Shown piece by piece: positions 18,932-28,515 of a DNA stretch of 64,000 bases. Each line of letters begins with the position of its first letter. Position 1 is the first letter of the stretch. The position numbers were made by a program, and so were the translations under genes. The notes below the pieces were generated by a model. The model was not told the origin of the DNA. It searched no databases and saw only the letters and a program-made list of their open reading frames with translations. Source of the DNA: an uncultured Flavobacteriaceae bacterium (GTDB taxonomy: Bacteria; Bacteroidota; Bacteroidia; Flavobacteriales; Flavobacteriaceae); contig CANLWG010000005.1 of the NCBI GenBank assembly GCA_947494715.1, positions 124,001-188,000 of the forward strand. The letters are read 5' to 3'.

Positions 18932-20380
18932 CTATTTGTCCGAAGTAGATTTTACTTCCAGTATAAGCACTGCATCTTCCCATCCTTCCGGGGAAATCAT
19001 ATTATAGATATGATTTTTTTCAAATGTGCCTATATAAGTTGTAGTACCATTTCTTGGATCAAACCACCTGCCTTGTGCTGGAAAACCGAGTGTGTTCTTG
19101 ATGGATACGGTATGTCGCCTTGGATAGTAAACAAGTATTCTGGTGTCGTCATTTGATTTAACCGCGGTCACGGGATCTGACCCATTTCCTGTCTTGCTAG
19201 TGATAATACTTTGATCGGGCACCCATTTCCACCATTCTTGTTGAATTAGTAGAGGTTTCATAATAGATGTAATCTGCTTTACTCCCGGGGCGGACAAAGC
19301 TTGCTGCCAAGTTATACCACACACCGGAAGAAACCGCCAGAGGACGGTATGGCCATAGGTATGGCCGCCCCCGCCAAAAAAAGAGTGATACGCCTGTTGA
19401 CGTACCACCAAAGGAGTAATTAAACCACACTCTTTACCATAGGCCCCATACTCATAGGCACCCTCCCCTAAAATAGTTGGTTTAATAGGTTTGGTTTTTT
19501 CATAGTCCTCCTTGACCAAAGAATAGACTTTATATGTCCATTTATAGGTTTCGATCATGTTGATATCCAACCAAGGATCATTGTTAAACCAGATAGATGA
19601 AGAACCTCCCTCCTGATGAGTTGCTTTTGGTGTTCCAACCGCATGAAATGTCATCATAAGCTGATTCCATGAATCGCTAGGTTTATTCCATTGTAGGCCG
19701 TCATCGCCAGTTGCTCCCCGCCCAATACCCTCAGCCATTGAACGATATACACTTCTTTTATCCCCTACACCACTATTCTGTGGATCTACATCACCGCCCA
19801 ATACCCAGATAATATGACTTTCATTTTTATATCGATTTCCGAGAAAATGGCCGTAAGCCTTAGCTTCAGAGGAAGTATATTCCACACTAGCCTTTGAAAA
19901 GCGTCTATTTATAAAGGCACTTCCCCAAGTGGGCAGTAATGCCAGATACATCCCACGCCGTTTTGTTTCGCGTACAATAAAATCCAAATGATCCCAATAA
20001 TCATTTGGATTGTCGGGACCGCCTCCTTCGACAACAAGTGGAGCTGCAGTATCCGGATCGTTGCCCCGCCCTTCAAAAGGACGATGTCCATAAGCATTAA
20101 CGGCGTTAAGTGGCCCACGTTTTTTCTGGGCACCGTGAGGGTACCAGTGTGCAACAGATTGAATTATAGTAAAACCTTTTTCTTGACGATCATTCAGATA
20201 GGCTAGGGCTTCAGATCTTGTGAGCCTGTGTGCCAAAGACCACGATGTATCTCCCAGCCACAAAAATGGCGTTCCATTCATTTTCTCTAGATAATGACCG
20301 TTGTATGAAACCCGAAGATCGGTTTGAGCAAATGAAATAATCCAGGTTAAAGTCAAAAAAATAAATGATATATGTTTCAT
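18932..20380 (-). CDS. DUF4038 / GH140-like glycoside hydrolase
   Basis: The protein has 482 residues from the ATG at 20380, which begins the signal peptide (MKHISFIFLTLTWIISFAQ); an upstream in-frame TTG or ATG would place 33 unlikely residues before it. The DUF4038 catalytic barrel shows GTPFLWLGDTSWSLAHRL, HIIWVLGGDVDP and ILGEGAYEYGAYG. The C-terminal about 90 residues resemble the collagen-binding-like beta domain that follows it in the family. GH140 founder enzymes are apiosidases acting on rhamnogalacturonan II, but DUF4038 proteins occur in many loci. A GntR-type operator lies 22 bp upstream. Confidence 0.8.
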   Translation of the reverse strand: MKHISFIFLTLTWIISFAQTDLRVSYNGHYLEKMNGTPFLWLGDTSWSLAHRLTRSEALAYLNDRQEKGFTIIQSVAHWYPHGAQKKRGPLNAVNAYGHRPFEGRGNDPDTAAPLVVEGGGPDNPNDYWDHLDFIVRETKRRGMYLALLPTWGSAFINRRFSKASVEYTSSEAKAYGHFLGNRYKNESHIIWVLGGDVDPQNSGVGDKRSVYRSMAEGIGRGATGDDGLQWNKPSDSWNQLMMTFHAVGTPKATHQEGGSSSIWFNNDPWLDINMIETYKWTYKVYSLVKEDYEKTKPIKPTILGEGAYEYGAYGKECGLITPLVVRQQAYHSFFGGGGHTYGHTVLWRFLPVCGITWQQALSAPGVKQITSIMKPLLIQQEWWKWVPDQSIITSKTGNGSDPVTAVKSNDDTRILVYYPRRHTVSIKNTLGFPAQGRWFDPRNGTTTYIGTFEKNHIYNMISPEGWEDAVLILEVKSTSDK

Positions 20381-20401
20381 TCTAAATTGGGTATTTATTA
20401 A

Positions 20402-20412
20402 ATGTCCTACAG
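20402..20412 (-). promoter_or_regulatory. Putative GntR operator before the GH140-like gene
   Basis: On the minus strand the site reads CTGTAGGACAT, ten of eleven matching ATGTAnGACAT found at three other promoters of this locus. It is followed by the GH140-like start codon 22 bp away and preceded by a weak -7-like TAATTGCT. Binding would block the transcription start. Confidence 0.5.
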
Positions 20413-20531
20413 GTAAGAAGCAATTAATGGTGCCTTGAACCAACTTTTGAAGTTGGCGAGTTTTCAGCACGTGATTCACAAAACAGTACTTTTAATGTAA
20501 TATCCAAAATGGTATTAAATCTCCGGCAACC

Positions 20532-22034
20532 TTAACGCGATTCATTATTATCCATTTTTAGTGCTCCCTCTCTAATGTTATAGCCTTTTAATTTTTGCCA
20601 CATTTGAATCATCTCGATATTCTCTCGGGGGGTAGGAGGATCCATTTGGAAACCTGTTTCTATTTTTAGCCTTTCAAGTTCATTTTTTAGGTCTTCTTTG
20701 ACTAAAGCGTATTTGTGTTCATTAAAAAGATTACGAAGTTCCTCCGGATCATTTTTGAGGTCATAAAGTTCCTCAGTAGCATTTGCTAAACCGGGATAGG
20801 TAATGTATTTATAGCTTTCTGTTCTTACAGCTAGTACGGTAGGTCTTTCAGAATAGTCATACTCCTCAAAAAAATACTCGTAAAGAAAGCTTTTTCGCCC
20901 CTCGGCCTTCTCTTTGATTAGAGGCATGATGCTTTTTCCCTGAACAGTTTCAGGTATGGGTAATCCGCCTAAATCTAAAAAAGTAGGCATCAAATCGATA
21001 TTAAGAATCATTTGATCGAAATTGGATTTTTTTGGAATTAATTCAGGATATCGCATAAGCAACGGAACCCGCATACTGGGTTCATAAGCATGCCTCTTGT
21101 CCGTCATTCCTCCATGTTCACCTTGAAAAAACCCGTTGTCAGAGGAAAAGGCCACTAAAGTGTTCTCAAGTAGTCCTTGGGTTTCCAACTGTTCCAGTAT
21201 CTTGCCAAGACTCTCATCTACAGCTTTTATGGCTCGGGCATAATTTCTAAATGCCTCCTGTCTTATTGCTCCCTCTGAATTCCTCTCCTTATGTTTTCTC
21301 CATTTTTGTTTAGTTGTCAGATTATCGTTCGGGTCATGGTTTGAATTTACTTCTACCTCCTCATATAAGCTTTTATGGCGTGACGAAGGTGTAAAAGGAC
21401 TATGTACGGCCTTATGGCTCAAATAAAGCATAAATGGTCTGTCTCTTTTCCGTTTGAGGAATTTTAATGAATACTCCGTCAAAACATCCGTTATGTAATC
21501 ATCCGTCCAAACCAGTTCCCCATCGACGTTTAATTCATTTCCGTAATAATTGCCCTGGTTATAAAAACTGACCCAATGGCTAAATCCCTCTCTGGGTCTT
21601 TTATGGCGGGCCATATGCCATTTTCCGATAAAAGCGGTTTCGTAACCTTCATCTAGTAACATTTTCGGGAAGGTTGGCCATCCGGGATCCGGATCTGTAA
21701 GGTGTTCATTTGTAGGGACACCACTGTGGTGTGCATACATTCCTGTTAATATACTGCTCCTTGATGGACTACAAAGGGAAGTGGTGACAAAAGTATTGGA
21801 AAAAGTTGCCCCTTCATTGGCAAGCCTATCCAAATTAGGGGTGTCCAAAAAAGGATGGCCTGCCGCGGAATAGGCATCATAACGTTGATCGTCCGTTAAT
21901 ATAAATACTATATTGGGTTTTTCCCCATCCTTTTTATCTTTATCTGCCGGGCCTTTGGTTTCCATAATCCTTTCACAGGATAAACAAACCAAGGCCATAG
22001 CAACAACCGATATCGATGATATTTTCATTACCAT
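20532..22034 (-). CDS. Sulfatase (formylglycine-dependent, S1 family), lipoprotein
   Basis: The protein has 500 residues with a lipoprotein signal (CLSC, Cys20); an ATG two codons later is equally possible as start. Alkaline-phosphatase-superfamily residues are present: TDDQRYD (metal Asp pair), the sulfatase signature CSPSRSSILTG with Cys88 to be oxidised to formylglycine, GKWHMARH, and FSSDNGFFQGEHGG near the second metal site. The maturase is not in the window. It probably removes sulfate esters from the glycan imported by the adjacent SusC/SusD pair. The exact S1 subfamily and linkage cannot be told from the sequence. Confidence 0.9.
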   Translation of the reverse strand: MVMKISSISVVAMALVCLSCERIMETKGPADKDKKDGEKPNIVFILTDDQRYDAYSAAGHPFLDTPNLDRLANEGATFSNTFVTTSLCSPSRSSILTGMYAHHSGVPTNEHLTDPDPGWPTFPKMLLDEGYETAFIGKWHMARHKRPREGFSHWVSFYNQGNYYGNELNVDGELVWTDDYITDVLTEYSLKFLKRKRDRPFMLYLSHKAVHSPFTPSSRHKSLYEEVEVNSNHDPNDNLTTKQKWRKHKERNSEGAIRQEAFRNYARAIKAVDESLGKILEQLETQGLLENTLVAFSSDNGFFQGEHGGMTDKRHAYEPSMRVPLLMRYPELIPKKSNFDQMILNIDLMPTFLDLGGLPIPETVQGKSIMPLIKEKAEGRKSFLYEYFFEEYDYSERPTVLAVRTESYKYITYPGLANATEELYDLKNDPEELRNLFNEHKYALVKEDLKNELERLKIETGFQMDPPTPRENIEMIQMWQKLKGYNIREGALKMDNNESR

Positions 22035-22075
22035 GATCTTCTAGAAAATTTAGGTCGTTGAAGTTTTATATTTTT

Positions 22076-22086
22076 TTGTCTTACAT
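22076..22086 (-). promoter_or_regulatory. Putative GntR operator before the sulfatase gene
   Basis: The minus strand reads ATGTAAGACAA, overlapping a -7-like TAAATATG. It is nearly identical to the site upstream of the GntR gene. It lies about 42 bp before the sulfatase start. Confidence 0.5.
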
Positions 22087-22131
22087 ATTTAAATTCAATG
22101 GTACCTCCTTATAAGAATTTTCTTTTTATTG

Positions 22132-22863
22132 TTACTCTTCCAATTCCTTGTTCCTTTCCTTGTAAAAAACTAGAGCCTCAAAATGAGGTCTCAAATGTTC
22201 TTGCATCGCCACCTTAAAGTCCATTGGCTTTCCATCACGAAGAATGTTCAAAAGATCTTGGTGTGAAACCGTAGTCTTTTTTAAAGGTTTCTCCAATTCG
22301 GCCTCATTTTTCACCACAAAATCGAAAATGGGCAACAGTAAATTTTGAAAGCCTTTCAAGCTTTTGTTTTGGGTGATGTCATAAAGTTTACTATGAAATT
22401 TTACTTCTTCATCCAATTTCCACGTTGTATCGTCGCTATTCTTATGACTGTCCAATATCCTCTGCAGTTCATCAAGATCCTCCTGTGTCTTTCTTAGGTA
22501 TAGAAAATCGGCAAGTCCCAGTTCTATGATCATCCGCATCTCGAATATTTCCAAAATTGTGTTTTTGTCCAGAAAAGACGGGTATAAGACCCGTTCAAGA
22601 CCGTTCAATATATTAGGGGAGGTAAGAATCATTCCTCTTTTCTTTCTAGATTCGATTAATCCCAGCATCCTGAATCGACTCAAGGCCTCCCGAATTGCAC
22701 TTCTGCTTACCCCTAAATATTCTGCCAACTCCATCTCCTTGGGAATGGCATCTCCGGGCTTCAAGTCCCTTTTCTTGAAAAACTTTTTCAATTCTTCCTC
22801 TACACGTTCAGGTACGGAAGGCAGGTTTATCGGGACAAAATTGTAGCCACTTTTTTTGCTCAT
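22132..22863 (-). CDS. GntR family transcriptional regulator (FadR/UxuR subfamily)
   Basis: The protein has 243 residues. The winged-helix domain (about 15-85) contains ELAEYLGVSRSAIREALSRFRMLGLIES, a textbook GntR helix-turn-helix. The all-helical FCD ligand domain (about 95-235) includes EMRMIIELGLADFL and HSKLYDITQNKSL, with metal-coordinating His/Asp positions. Members sense sugar acids or other carboxylates. It sits between the symporter and the sulfatase and has its own palindrome upstream, so it probably autoregulates and represses the whole locus. Confidence 0.9.
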   Translation of the reverse strand: MSKKSGYNFVPINLPSVPERVEEELKKFFKKRDLKPGDAIPKEMELAEYLGVSRSAIREALSRFRMLGLIESRKKRGMILTSPNILNGLERVLYPSFLDKNTILEIFEMRMIIELGLADFLYLRKTQEDLDELQRILDSHKNSDDTTWKLDEEVKFHSKLYDITQNKSLKGFQNLLLPIFDFVVKNEAELEKPLKKTTVSHQDLLNILRDGKPMDFKVAMQEHLRPHFEALVFYKERNKELEE

Positions 22864-22919
22864 AACTTGTACTTTGTTGTCTTAATCCAAATATAAATAT
22901 TAAATACTTATTATGTTTT

Positions 22920-22930
22920 ATGTAAGACAT
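22920..22930 (-). promoter_or_regulatory. Putative GntR operator before its own gene
   Basis: The plus strand reads ATGTAAGACAT, a near-palindrome (ATGT-AAG-ACAT). A second partial copy, TGTCTTA, lies at 22878-22884, closer to the GntR start at 22863. Two sites would fit autoregulation. Confidence 0.55.
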
Positions 22931-22976
22931 CATATAATCGGCCTATATTATATGCCATGCTACAATTCACCTAAAT

Positions 22977-25448
22977 CTATTTGGTTTTGCCTTTATTAAT
23001 CATATAAATATTCCACTTTTCCTTATCACCATTTTTGCTAGGAAATAGCAGACTGGCCATGTAGCCTATAGCATAACAAGAAGCTAAACCAGTGGTCGAA
23101 TACAGCAGAAAATGAAAATCAGTATGGAAGCTAATGGCATATTGTATAATACAACTTGCCACAAAACCAATAAAAACACCAACCGTATTGGCGCGATTGG
23201 TCAACATTCCCAACAAGAATACACCAGCCAAACCACCACCAGTAAGTCCCATGAAAAGCAAAAGCTGGTCAAAAAGGGATTTTATTTCAAAACTGGCCAT
23301 TAGAATTGCAGAAGCAGTCCCCAAAACACCTAATATGCCTACCAGATACTTTGCGATGGTAAATAGTTTAGATTCTGGAATTTTTGGTTTAAAACGCTTA
23401 TAAAAATCAGTGATAACGACCGTGGACATACTGTTCATGGCGCTGTCCAAACTGGACATCGCAGCAGCAAATATTGCCGCAATTACCAATCCAATGATTC
23501 CATTAGGCAATTGTGTAATAAAAAAAGTAGGCAATATGGCATCAGTCTGTTCCATAGTTGGGTTCAAATCCTGCGAAAATTCCTGATAATATAGATATAA
23601 CGCTGTACCGACTACATAAAAGATAATGACTACTGGAATGGATACCAGGGCAGAAATCCACATGCTTTTGGCAGCTGCTTTTTCATTTTTGGTCGTCATG
23701 AACCGTTGTACAATTGATTGGGTAGAAACGTATTCCTGTATCCTTCCGACCCAACCCAGAACTATGACCAAGACCGTGGCACGGGTAAGGTCCAAATCCC
23801 AATCGAAGGCTTTTAACTTTCCTTGTGCACTTGCGGATTCATATAGTTCCAAAAGGCTACCATCTGTTCGGTTTATCATAATGAATAGTGCTATAAGAAT
23901 CCCCAACATCATTACAAATACTTGTATGACATCTGTCCATATTACTGCCTCTATACCCCCGATTAGTGTATAAATAGTTGCCACAAAACCAATGAGAAGA
24001 ATACAGAAGTGGAGATCGATATTAGTCACGACTGAAATTACTATTGCCGGAAGCAATAGCAATACCCCCACTCTCCCTATTTCCCAAAGTAAATATGAAA
24101 TACTGCCCAAAATTCGTATGGTTACGTTAAAGCGCACCTCCAGATATTCATAAGCCGAGGTAAGGTTCAACCGCTGAAAAAATGGTAATACCACTTTGAC
24201 AACAAAGTAGGCCAACACAATGGAATTGAAAGGAATCAAAAAGTACAACCAATCCGTAGCGAATACCTTTGCCGGAATGGACATAAAAGTTACGGCACTT
24301 AACTTCGTGGCCACAATGCTTATCCCCGCCGCCCAGGCGGGAACCCGTTTTCCTCCCCTAAAATAATCATCGGTGTTCTTAATTCTTTTGGAAAACCAGT
24401 ATCCCATGTATAAAAGCACGATGAAATAGACGCAAAAGGTGAAAATGTCCAAAATACGTAATCCGGTTGCATCTTTTATAGGAGTACCCCTATAAAATTG
24501 TAGTTCTCCCTTTTCAGAAGTAGCGACTATTTTTTTTCCAGATACTGAAACCAGCCCATTTTGAATGGGCCATACATCTGTTTTCTCAATTTTGACCCAT
24601 CTATCAGTGATTGTATGATAAATTGCTGCATAGGGTTTTTTGGCAAAACCTTCAGTATTCCGGTTAGTATCCAAATACATGATATGGGAACTGCCCACTT
24701 TAAATCCAATTGGATTTTCCAATTGATCAGGAACTGGACCCAACGACTCCCAAGTCTCTGAATCCAAGTTGAAACGAAGTAAATTAACGCTGTTACGGGA
24801 GTGCACAAAGAGGGCATCGGACTCCCCCTCGTTCTGTGCCACCAACGAGGGGCCCGCATCTATTTTTATCGGGGCGTTAGGCAATGCTTTCCAAGAATTC
24901 TCATTTAAATCATAGGCAAAGAACTCACCGGATGCCGTGTTTTCTAAATCGGTATAACCCCCGCCGACATAAAGTGTGTTGTTGGATATGCATGCCCCAG
25001 ATTTATGTAAGGGTGTAGGCATAGTTTCGAATTCCGTCAACGTCCAAGTATTGGAAACGTCATGACTTAATAGGTATATCTCTTGTAATACCGACGATTC
25101 GGTTCGGCCACCAATACAAAGAATCCCATCTTCCAAAACCACTGTGGCTCCAAAGGCCATAGGCCGGGGTAAGGTTATATCGAGTTTTTCCCATCTCCCT
25201 GTATCCAGGCTAAATTTATGAATGGTACTTGTAAAGACTCCTTGGGCGGATACTCCCCCTGCAACCAGTAAATGATTCTTATACCCACCAATAAACGCCC
25301 CTTCCTTTACTTTCATTGGGGAAGACCCCACTAATCGCTCCCAACTATAGGGATTCTGAATTTCTGTATCTTCAACTTGTGAAAAACCAAAGCTGAAAAA
25401 TGCTATGCAAATTAATGCGTTAAAGAACTTTGTCTTTAATTTTCCCAT
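22977..25448 (-). CDS. Kelch-mutarotase domain fused to sodium:solute symporter
   Basis: The protein has 823 residues from the ATG at 25448, which overlaps the stop of the FAD oxidoreductase as TAATG. After a signal-like helix, residues about 30-310 form kelch repeats of the NanM type (GGYKNHLLVAGGVS, GILCIGGRTES, NTLYVGGGYTD). From about residue 335 on come 13 or more helices of the SSS family, with GGISIVATKLSAVTFMSIP-like and FAAAMSSLDSAMNSMSTV segments. NanM equilibrates sialic acid anomers and SSS members include sialic acid transporters. The fusion would put anomerisation directly at the permease. The true substrate is inferred. Confidence 0.85.
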   Translation of the reverse strand: MGKLKTKFFNALICIAFFSFGFSQVEDTEIQNPYSWERLVGSSPMKVKEGAFIGGYKNHLLVAGGVSAQGVFTSTIHKFSLDTGRWEKLDITLPRPMAFGATVVLEDGILCIGGRTESSVLQEIYLLSHDVSNTWTLTEFETMPTPLHKSGACISNNTLYVGGGYTDLENTASGEFFAYDLNENSWKALPNAPIKIDAGPSLVAQNEGESDALFVHSRNSVNLLRFNLDSETWESLGPVPDQLENPIGFKVGSSHIMYLDTNRNTEGFAKKPYAAIYHTITDRWVKIEKTDVWPIQNGLVSVSGKKIVATSEKGELQFYRGTPIKDATGLRILDIFTFCVYFIVLLYMGYWFSKRIKNTDDYFRGGKRVPAWAAGISIVATKLSAVTFMSIPAKVFATDWLYFLIPFNSIVLAYFVVKVVLPFFQRLNLTSAYEYLEVRFNVTIRILGSISYLLWEIGRVGVLLLLPAIVISVVTNIDLHFCILLIGFVATIYTLIGGIEAVIWTDVIQVFVMMLGILIALFIMINRTDGSLLELYESASAQGKLKAFDWDLDLTRATVLVIVLGWVGRIQEYVSTQSIVQRFMTTKNEKAAAKSMWISALVSIPVVIIFYVVGTALYLYYQEFSQDLNPTMEQTDAILPTFFITQLPNGIIGLVIAAIFAAAMSSLDSAMNSMSTVVITDFYKRFKPKIPESKLFTIAKYLVGILGVLGTASAILMASFEIKSLFDQLLLFMGLTGGGLAGVFLLGMLTNRANTVGVFIGFVASCIIQYAISFHTDFHFLLYSTTGLASCYAIGYMASLLFPSKNGDKEKWNIYMINKGKTK

Positions 25449-26923
25449 TACTTGATCCAATGTTTTTGGTCGGTGGTCACCGCATCCATCTCACCTTCGG
25501 TAGGAGGCTCCTCCATGGGCAATTGTCCGTATTCGTCAATGGCCCGTTGATTGGGTTCTCCTATGGATTGCCCGAATTCGGCTCCCTGTAAATGTAGTTG
25601 ATCCTGTAACCCTTCAATAGAAATATCCCGAATTGCCTTTCTGCCCTTTACGGCCATCGCAGCAGCGGTACCTGTGGCTTCCCCTTGTCCCATACAAATA
25701 GGAATCACCCTCGTGGATGCAACTGCCTCATGTGAAGCGGATAAACACTTGCCGGCCATCATTAACCCATCTACATCCTTGGCAATAAGACTTCGCAACG
25801 GTATGGTATAGGCTTTTACGTTTCTAGAATCTACCCAACTGCCAGAAGGCCTATGGATATCAATATGATAACCTCCCATGCTTACCGCATCATCAAACAC
25901 TTTGCCTTCCAAAAGGTCTTCGGCCTCCAAAACATAGTCGCCCATAATCCTTCTACTTTCCCTTACGCCCAACATTGGTGCAATTTCAAGTAAATAGGAA
26001 TTTTTACATCCTGGAACGTATTTCTTAAAGAATTCCAGTAGCTGTGGTATCTGGTCGTATATCTTGATATACGCATTGCTCATACTTTCCACATTGGTAG
26101 GGTCCAGACCCAAGACCCGTGTCATAACTACTTGAAACTGGTCTGCTTGATGTAATTTTACACCGACAACCCTGGTTTGGGGAACGTCTAAAACACCATC
26201 CCTTCTAGCTTTTTCCATAAGACCTGCAAATCCCCCAAGGATGAAGACATCGGTAGTATCCAATCGTTGCCGCATCTTTTTCCACAATTCGGGATAGGGA
26301 GTGATCCATTCCCTGTAATTAAGACTCTTATCCTTGCATCCTTTGACAAAGGCGACCTTGTCCATACCCCCAATTCTGAACACCAATGTAGGGGCCTGTA
26401 CTAAACCGTCAGCCGTTCTTCCTTTTTCCCAAGGTACGCCACCTCTTGCTGCAACATCCCCATCACCACTACAATCAATAGTAACCCTTGCCATTATCCT
26501 TTGCCTACCGGATTTATGCTCCACGATGATACCTGCTATTCTATCATCTTCCCGGACGGTGTCTACCATATGGGTATGAAGCATAACATCTACCCCAGCT
26601 TCTTGCGCCATTTGCATTGCCAAAATCTTCCATACATGGCTATTGATGCTTACCAAAGAACTGCATTTGGGATCCATAACATATTTGGAACTACCTCCCA
26701 TCCGGAGAAGCCGGGTCACATATTCATGACTGAGCCCTTTGACGACCTGGCGATAATCCCTGTCATGAAATCCGAGCCACGGCAGGGTAGCCGATATGCC
26801 GCCCAAAAAGCCATTGTATTCTACGAGTAATGTCCGGGCACCATTTCTGGCAGCGGCAATGGCGGCTGTTATCCCGGCGGCTCCTGACCCCACGACTAAA
26901 ACTTCTGTTTTTATATCTTTCAT
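25448..26923 (-). CDS. FAD-dependent oxidoreductase (FAD_oxidored family)
   Basis: The protein has 491 residues starting with a Rossmann FAD motif (VLVVGSGAAGITAAIAAARNGA, Gly12/14/17) and continuing with GGISATLPWLG and TIDCSGDGDVAARGGVPW, marks of PF12831 proteins. The C-terminal section holds VDGLMMAGKCLSASHEAVASTRVIP, a second FAD contact typical of the family. There is no signal peptide, so it is cytoplasmic. It is tightly packed between the BNR protein (7 bp) and the symporter (overlap). It probably oxidises the imported sugar or sugar acid; no member close enough to name the substrate. Confidence 0.85.
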   Translation of the reverse strand: MKDIKTEVLVVGSGAAGITAAIAAARNGARTLLVEYNGFLGGISATLPWLGFHDRDYRQVVKGLSHEYVTRLLRMGGSSKYVMDPKCSSLVSINSHVWKILAMQMAQEAGVDVMLHTHMVDTVREDDRIAGIIVEHKSGRQRIMARVTIDCSGDGDVAARGGVPWEKGRTADGLVQAPTLVFRIGGMDKVAFVKGCKDKSLNYREWITPYPELWKKMRQRLDTTDVFILGGFAGLMEKARRDGVLDVPQTRVVGVKLHQADQFQVVMTRVLGLDPTNVESMSNAYIKIYDQIPQLLEFFKKYVPGCKNSYLLEIAPMLGVRESRRIMGDYVLEAEDLLEGKVFDDAVSMGGYHIDIHRPSGSWVDSRNVKAYTIPLRSLIAKDVDGLMMAGKCLSASHEAVASTRVIPICMGQGEATGTAAAMAVKGRKAIRDISIEGLQDQLHLQGAEFGQSIGEPNQRAIDEYGQLPMEEPPTEGEMDAVTTDQKHWIK

Positions 26924-26930
26924 CTAAGGT

Positions 26931-28442
26931 TTATTCTGTTAAGAACCATCCAATCGATTCTTGGCGATAAGCCAGTTCAATCTTTTTCCATTTGTTATTT
27001 TTCAAGGTAGTTTTCCAATACGCCAAATGTGCTATTTCATCATCAAAAAATATCGTAGGATATGCATAATGATGGATTCCGTCATATTCCAATTGCTTGT
27101 AGTTTTTCCAGGTAAGTCCACCATCGTCACTGATGCGAGAGGCCAAAACAAATCTGGGGCCGTTTCCCCAACTTCCAAAAAAATCCACATGGGGACATTG
27201 CAACAGCAAAATTGAATTTGAATTTGGAACTTTTGCAACTCGTATCGGTGCCAATGGATTTTGGATGCCTGCGGATTTTGGTTTGCTCCAAGTCTTTCCA
27301 AAATCTTGAGAACGAGATACATATAGGAATCCCGTAGCGTTCCTTCCGAATATAGCCAGTTGTCCGGGCTTCCATTCTACCAAAGAAGCCTCATAGAATC
27401 CATATTCTCCCAATCCGTATGGGTTTTCATAGGTTAAGATGGTTTCTTCATTTACCTTATACCAAGTTTGCCCCATATCATTTGTGGAATAAATATCAGT
27501 ACCAAGCTGTCTGCCCTTGGGATGTTCTTTGTAGGCACCAACACCATAGCCTTCCTCGTGTTTCCATTCTATAGCCTCATTAGGTGTTTTCCACACTTGT
27601 TTGGGTATTCGCCCATGTACAATATGTAAAATCCTTCCATTGCTCAGTTGTACGAAACGGTCATGAGAACCAGTTGTATATGGATACGAATCATCACTAA
27701 TCGGAATCTCCTTGCTCCATGTTTTCCCTTCATCTTTTGAATATCGAAATACTTTTTGTGCTTTCCATTTATCCATGACTTTTTTGGAATAGGCCACACC
27801 GATTATATTGTCTGAAAACCGAATCGCCGATGGATGGAACAGAGACAAGGAGTCATCTTCAAACAAAATCCCCTGCTTACTCCATGATTTCCCGTTGTCC
27901 GAGGATACTTTTAGCGCTATTCTTGATTTGCTCCGGTCACCTACCCCAGAAAATAACCCGAAATAGATGTGTAACTTTCCATCGGCAGTTTTAATAAACG
28001 TACTTTCCCCTTGTCGCTGGTTGGAAGATTCTATTACCTTGCTACGCTGACTATACACTTCATTTTTGGTTCTTGCCGCTACTATATTGCTATAATCGCT
28101 ATAAAGTTTTCCTTTATAGGCCCGTATCCTAATCTGATACTCATGGTTGGAAAGACACCCGCCAAGCTGAAATTCAACCGTATTTGCAGGGACAAGGCCA
28201 ACTTCTTCCCAATGTTTTCTTCCACTAATTTTTCTTTCGATAACAAATCCCTCTTCTGCGTTTGAATTTTCTATCCAACTAATATTGATATGCGACCCGG
28301 AACCACCTTCTGCCTTAAGCTCGAAAGGAGCTTCCAGTATAGGAGTTCCATTCCTTTGAGCAATCATTAAAAAAATGGAGGAAAAGAATGTAAGGTACGC
28401 GGCCAAAATTTTGTGCAAAGCCCTATTTACTTTTAGAACCAT
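26931..28442 (-). CDS. Fn3 plus BNR-repeat sialidase-like protein
   Basis: The protein has 503 residues: signal segment (1-30), fibronectin type III domain (about 36-125), then a six-bladed propeller with five Asp-boxes (SSDNGKSW, SKDEGKTW, STNDMGQTW, RSQDFGKTW, SDDGGLTW). A canonical sialidase FRIP motif is missing. In its place RQGESTFIKTADGK is found, as in many PUL-encoded BNR proteins. It could be a GH33-like glycosidase for sialic or other ulosonic acids, or a different propeller enzyme. It probably acts at the cell surface or in the periplasm on the glycan bound by SusC/SusD. Confidence 0.75.
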   Translation of the reverse strand: MVLKVNRALHKILAAYLTFFSSIFLMIAQRNGTPILEAPFELKAEGGSGSHINISWIENSNAEEGFVIERKISGRKHWEEVGLVPANTVEFQLGGCLSNHEYQIRIRAYKGKLYSDYSNIVAARTKNEVYSQRSKVIESSNQRQGESTFIKTADGKLHIYFGLFSGVGDRSKSRIALKVSSDNGKSWSKQGILFEDDSLSLFHPSAIRFSDNIIGVAYSKKVMDKWKAQKVFRYSKDEGKTWSKEIPISDDSYPYTTGSHDRFVQLSNGRILHIVHGRIPKQVWKTPNEAIEWKHEEGYGVGAYKEHPKGRQLGTDIYSTNDMGQTWYKVNEETILTYENPYGLGEYGFYEASLVEWKPGQLAIFGRNATGFLYVSRSQDFGKTWSKPKSAGIQNPLAPIRVAKVPNSNSILLLQCPHVDFFGSWGNGPRFVLASRISDDGGLTWKNYKQLEYDGIHHYAYPTIFFDDEIAHLAYWKTTLKNNKWKKIELAYRQESIGWFLTE

Positions 28443-28515
28443 AGTTTTAATCTGACTTTTTTATGAAGAACACTTCACTGACTGTTACAATTTGAAATTT
28501 AAAGGATTCCTATGA

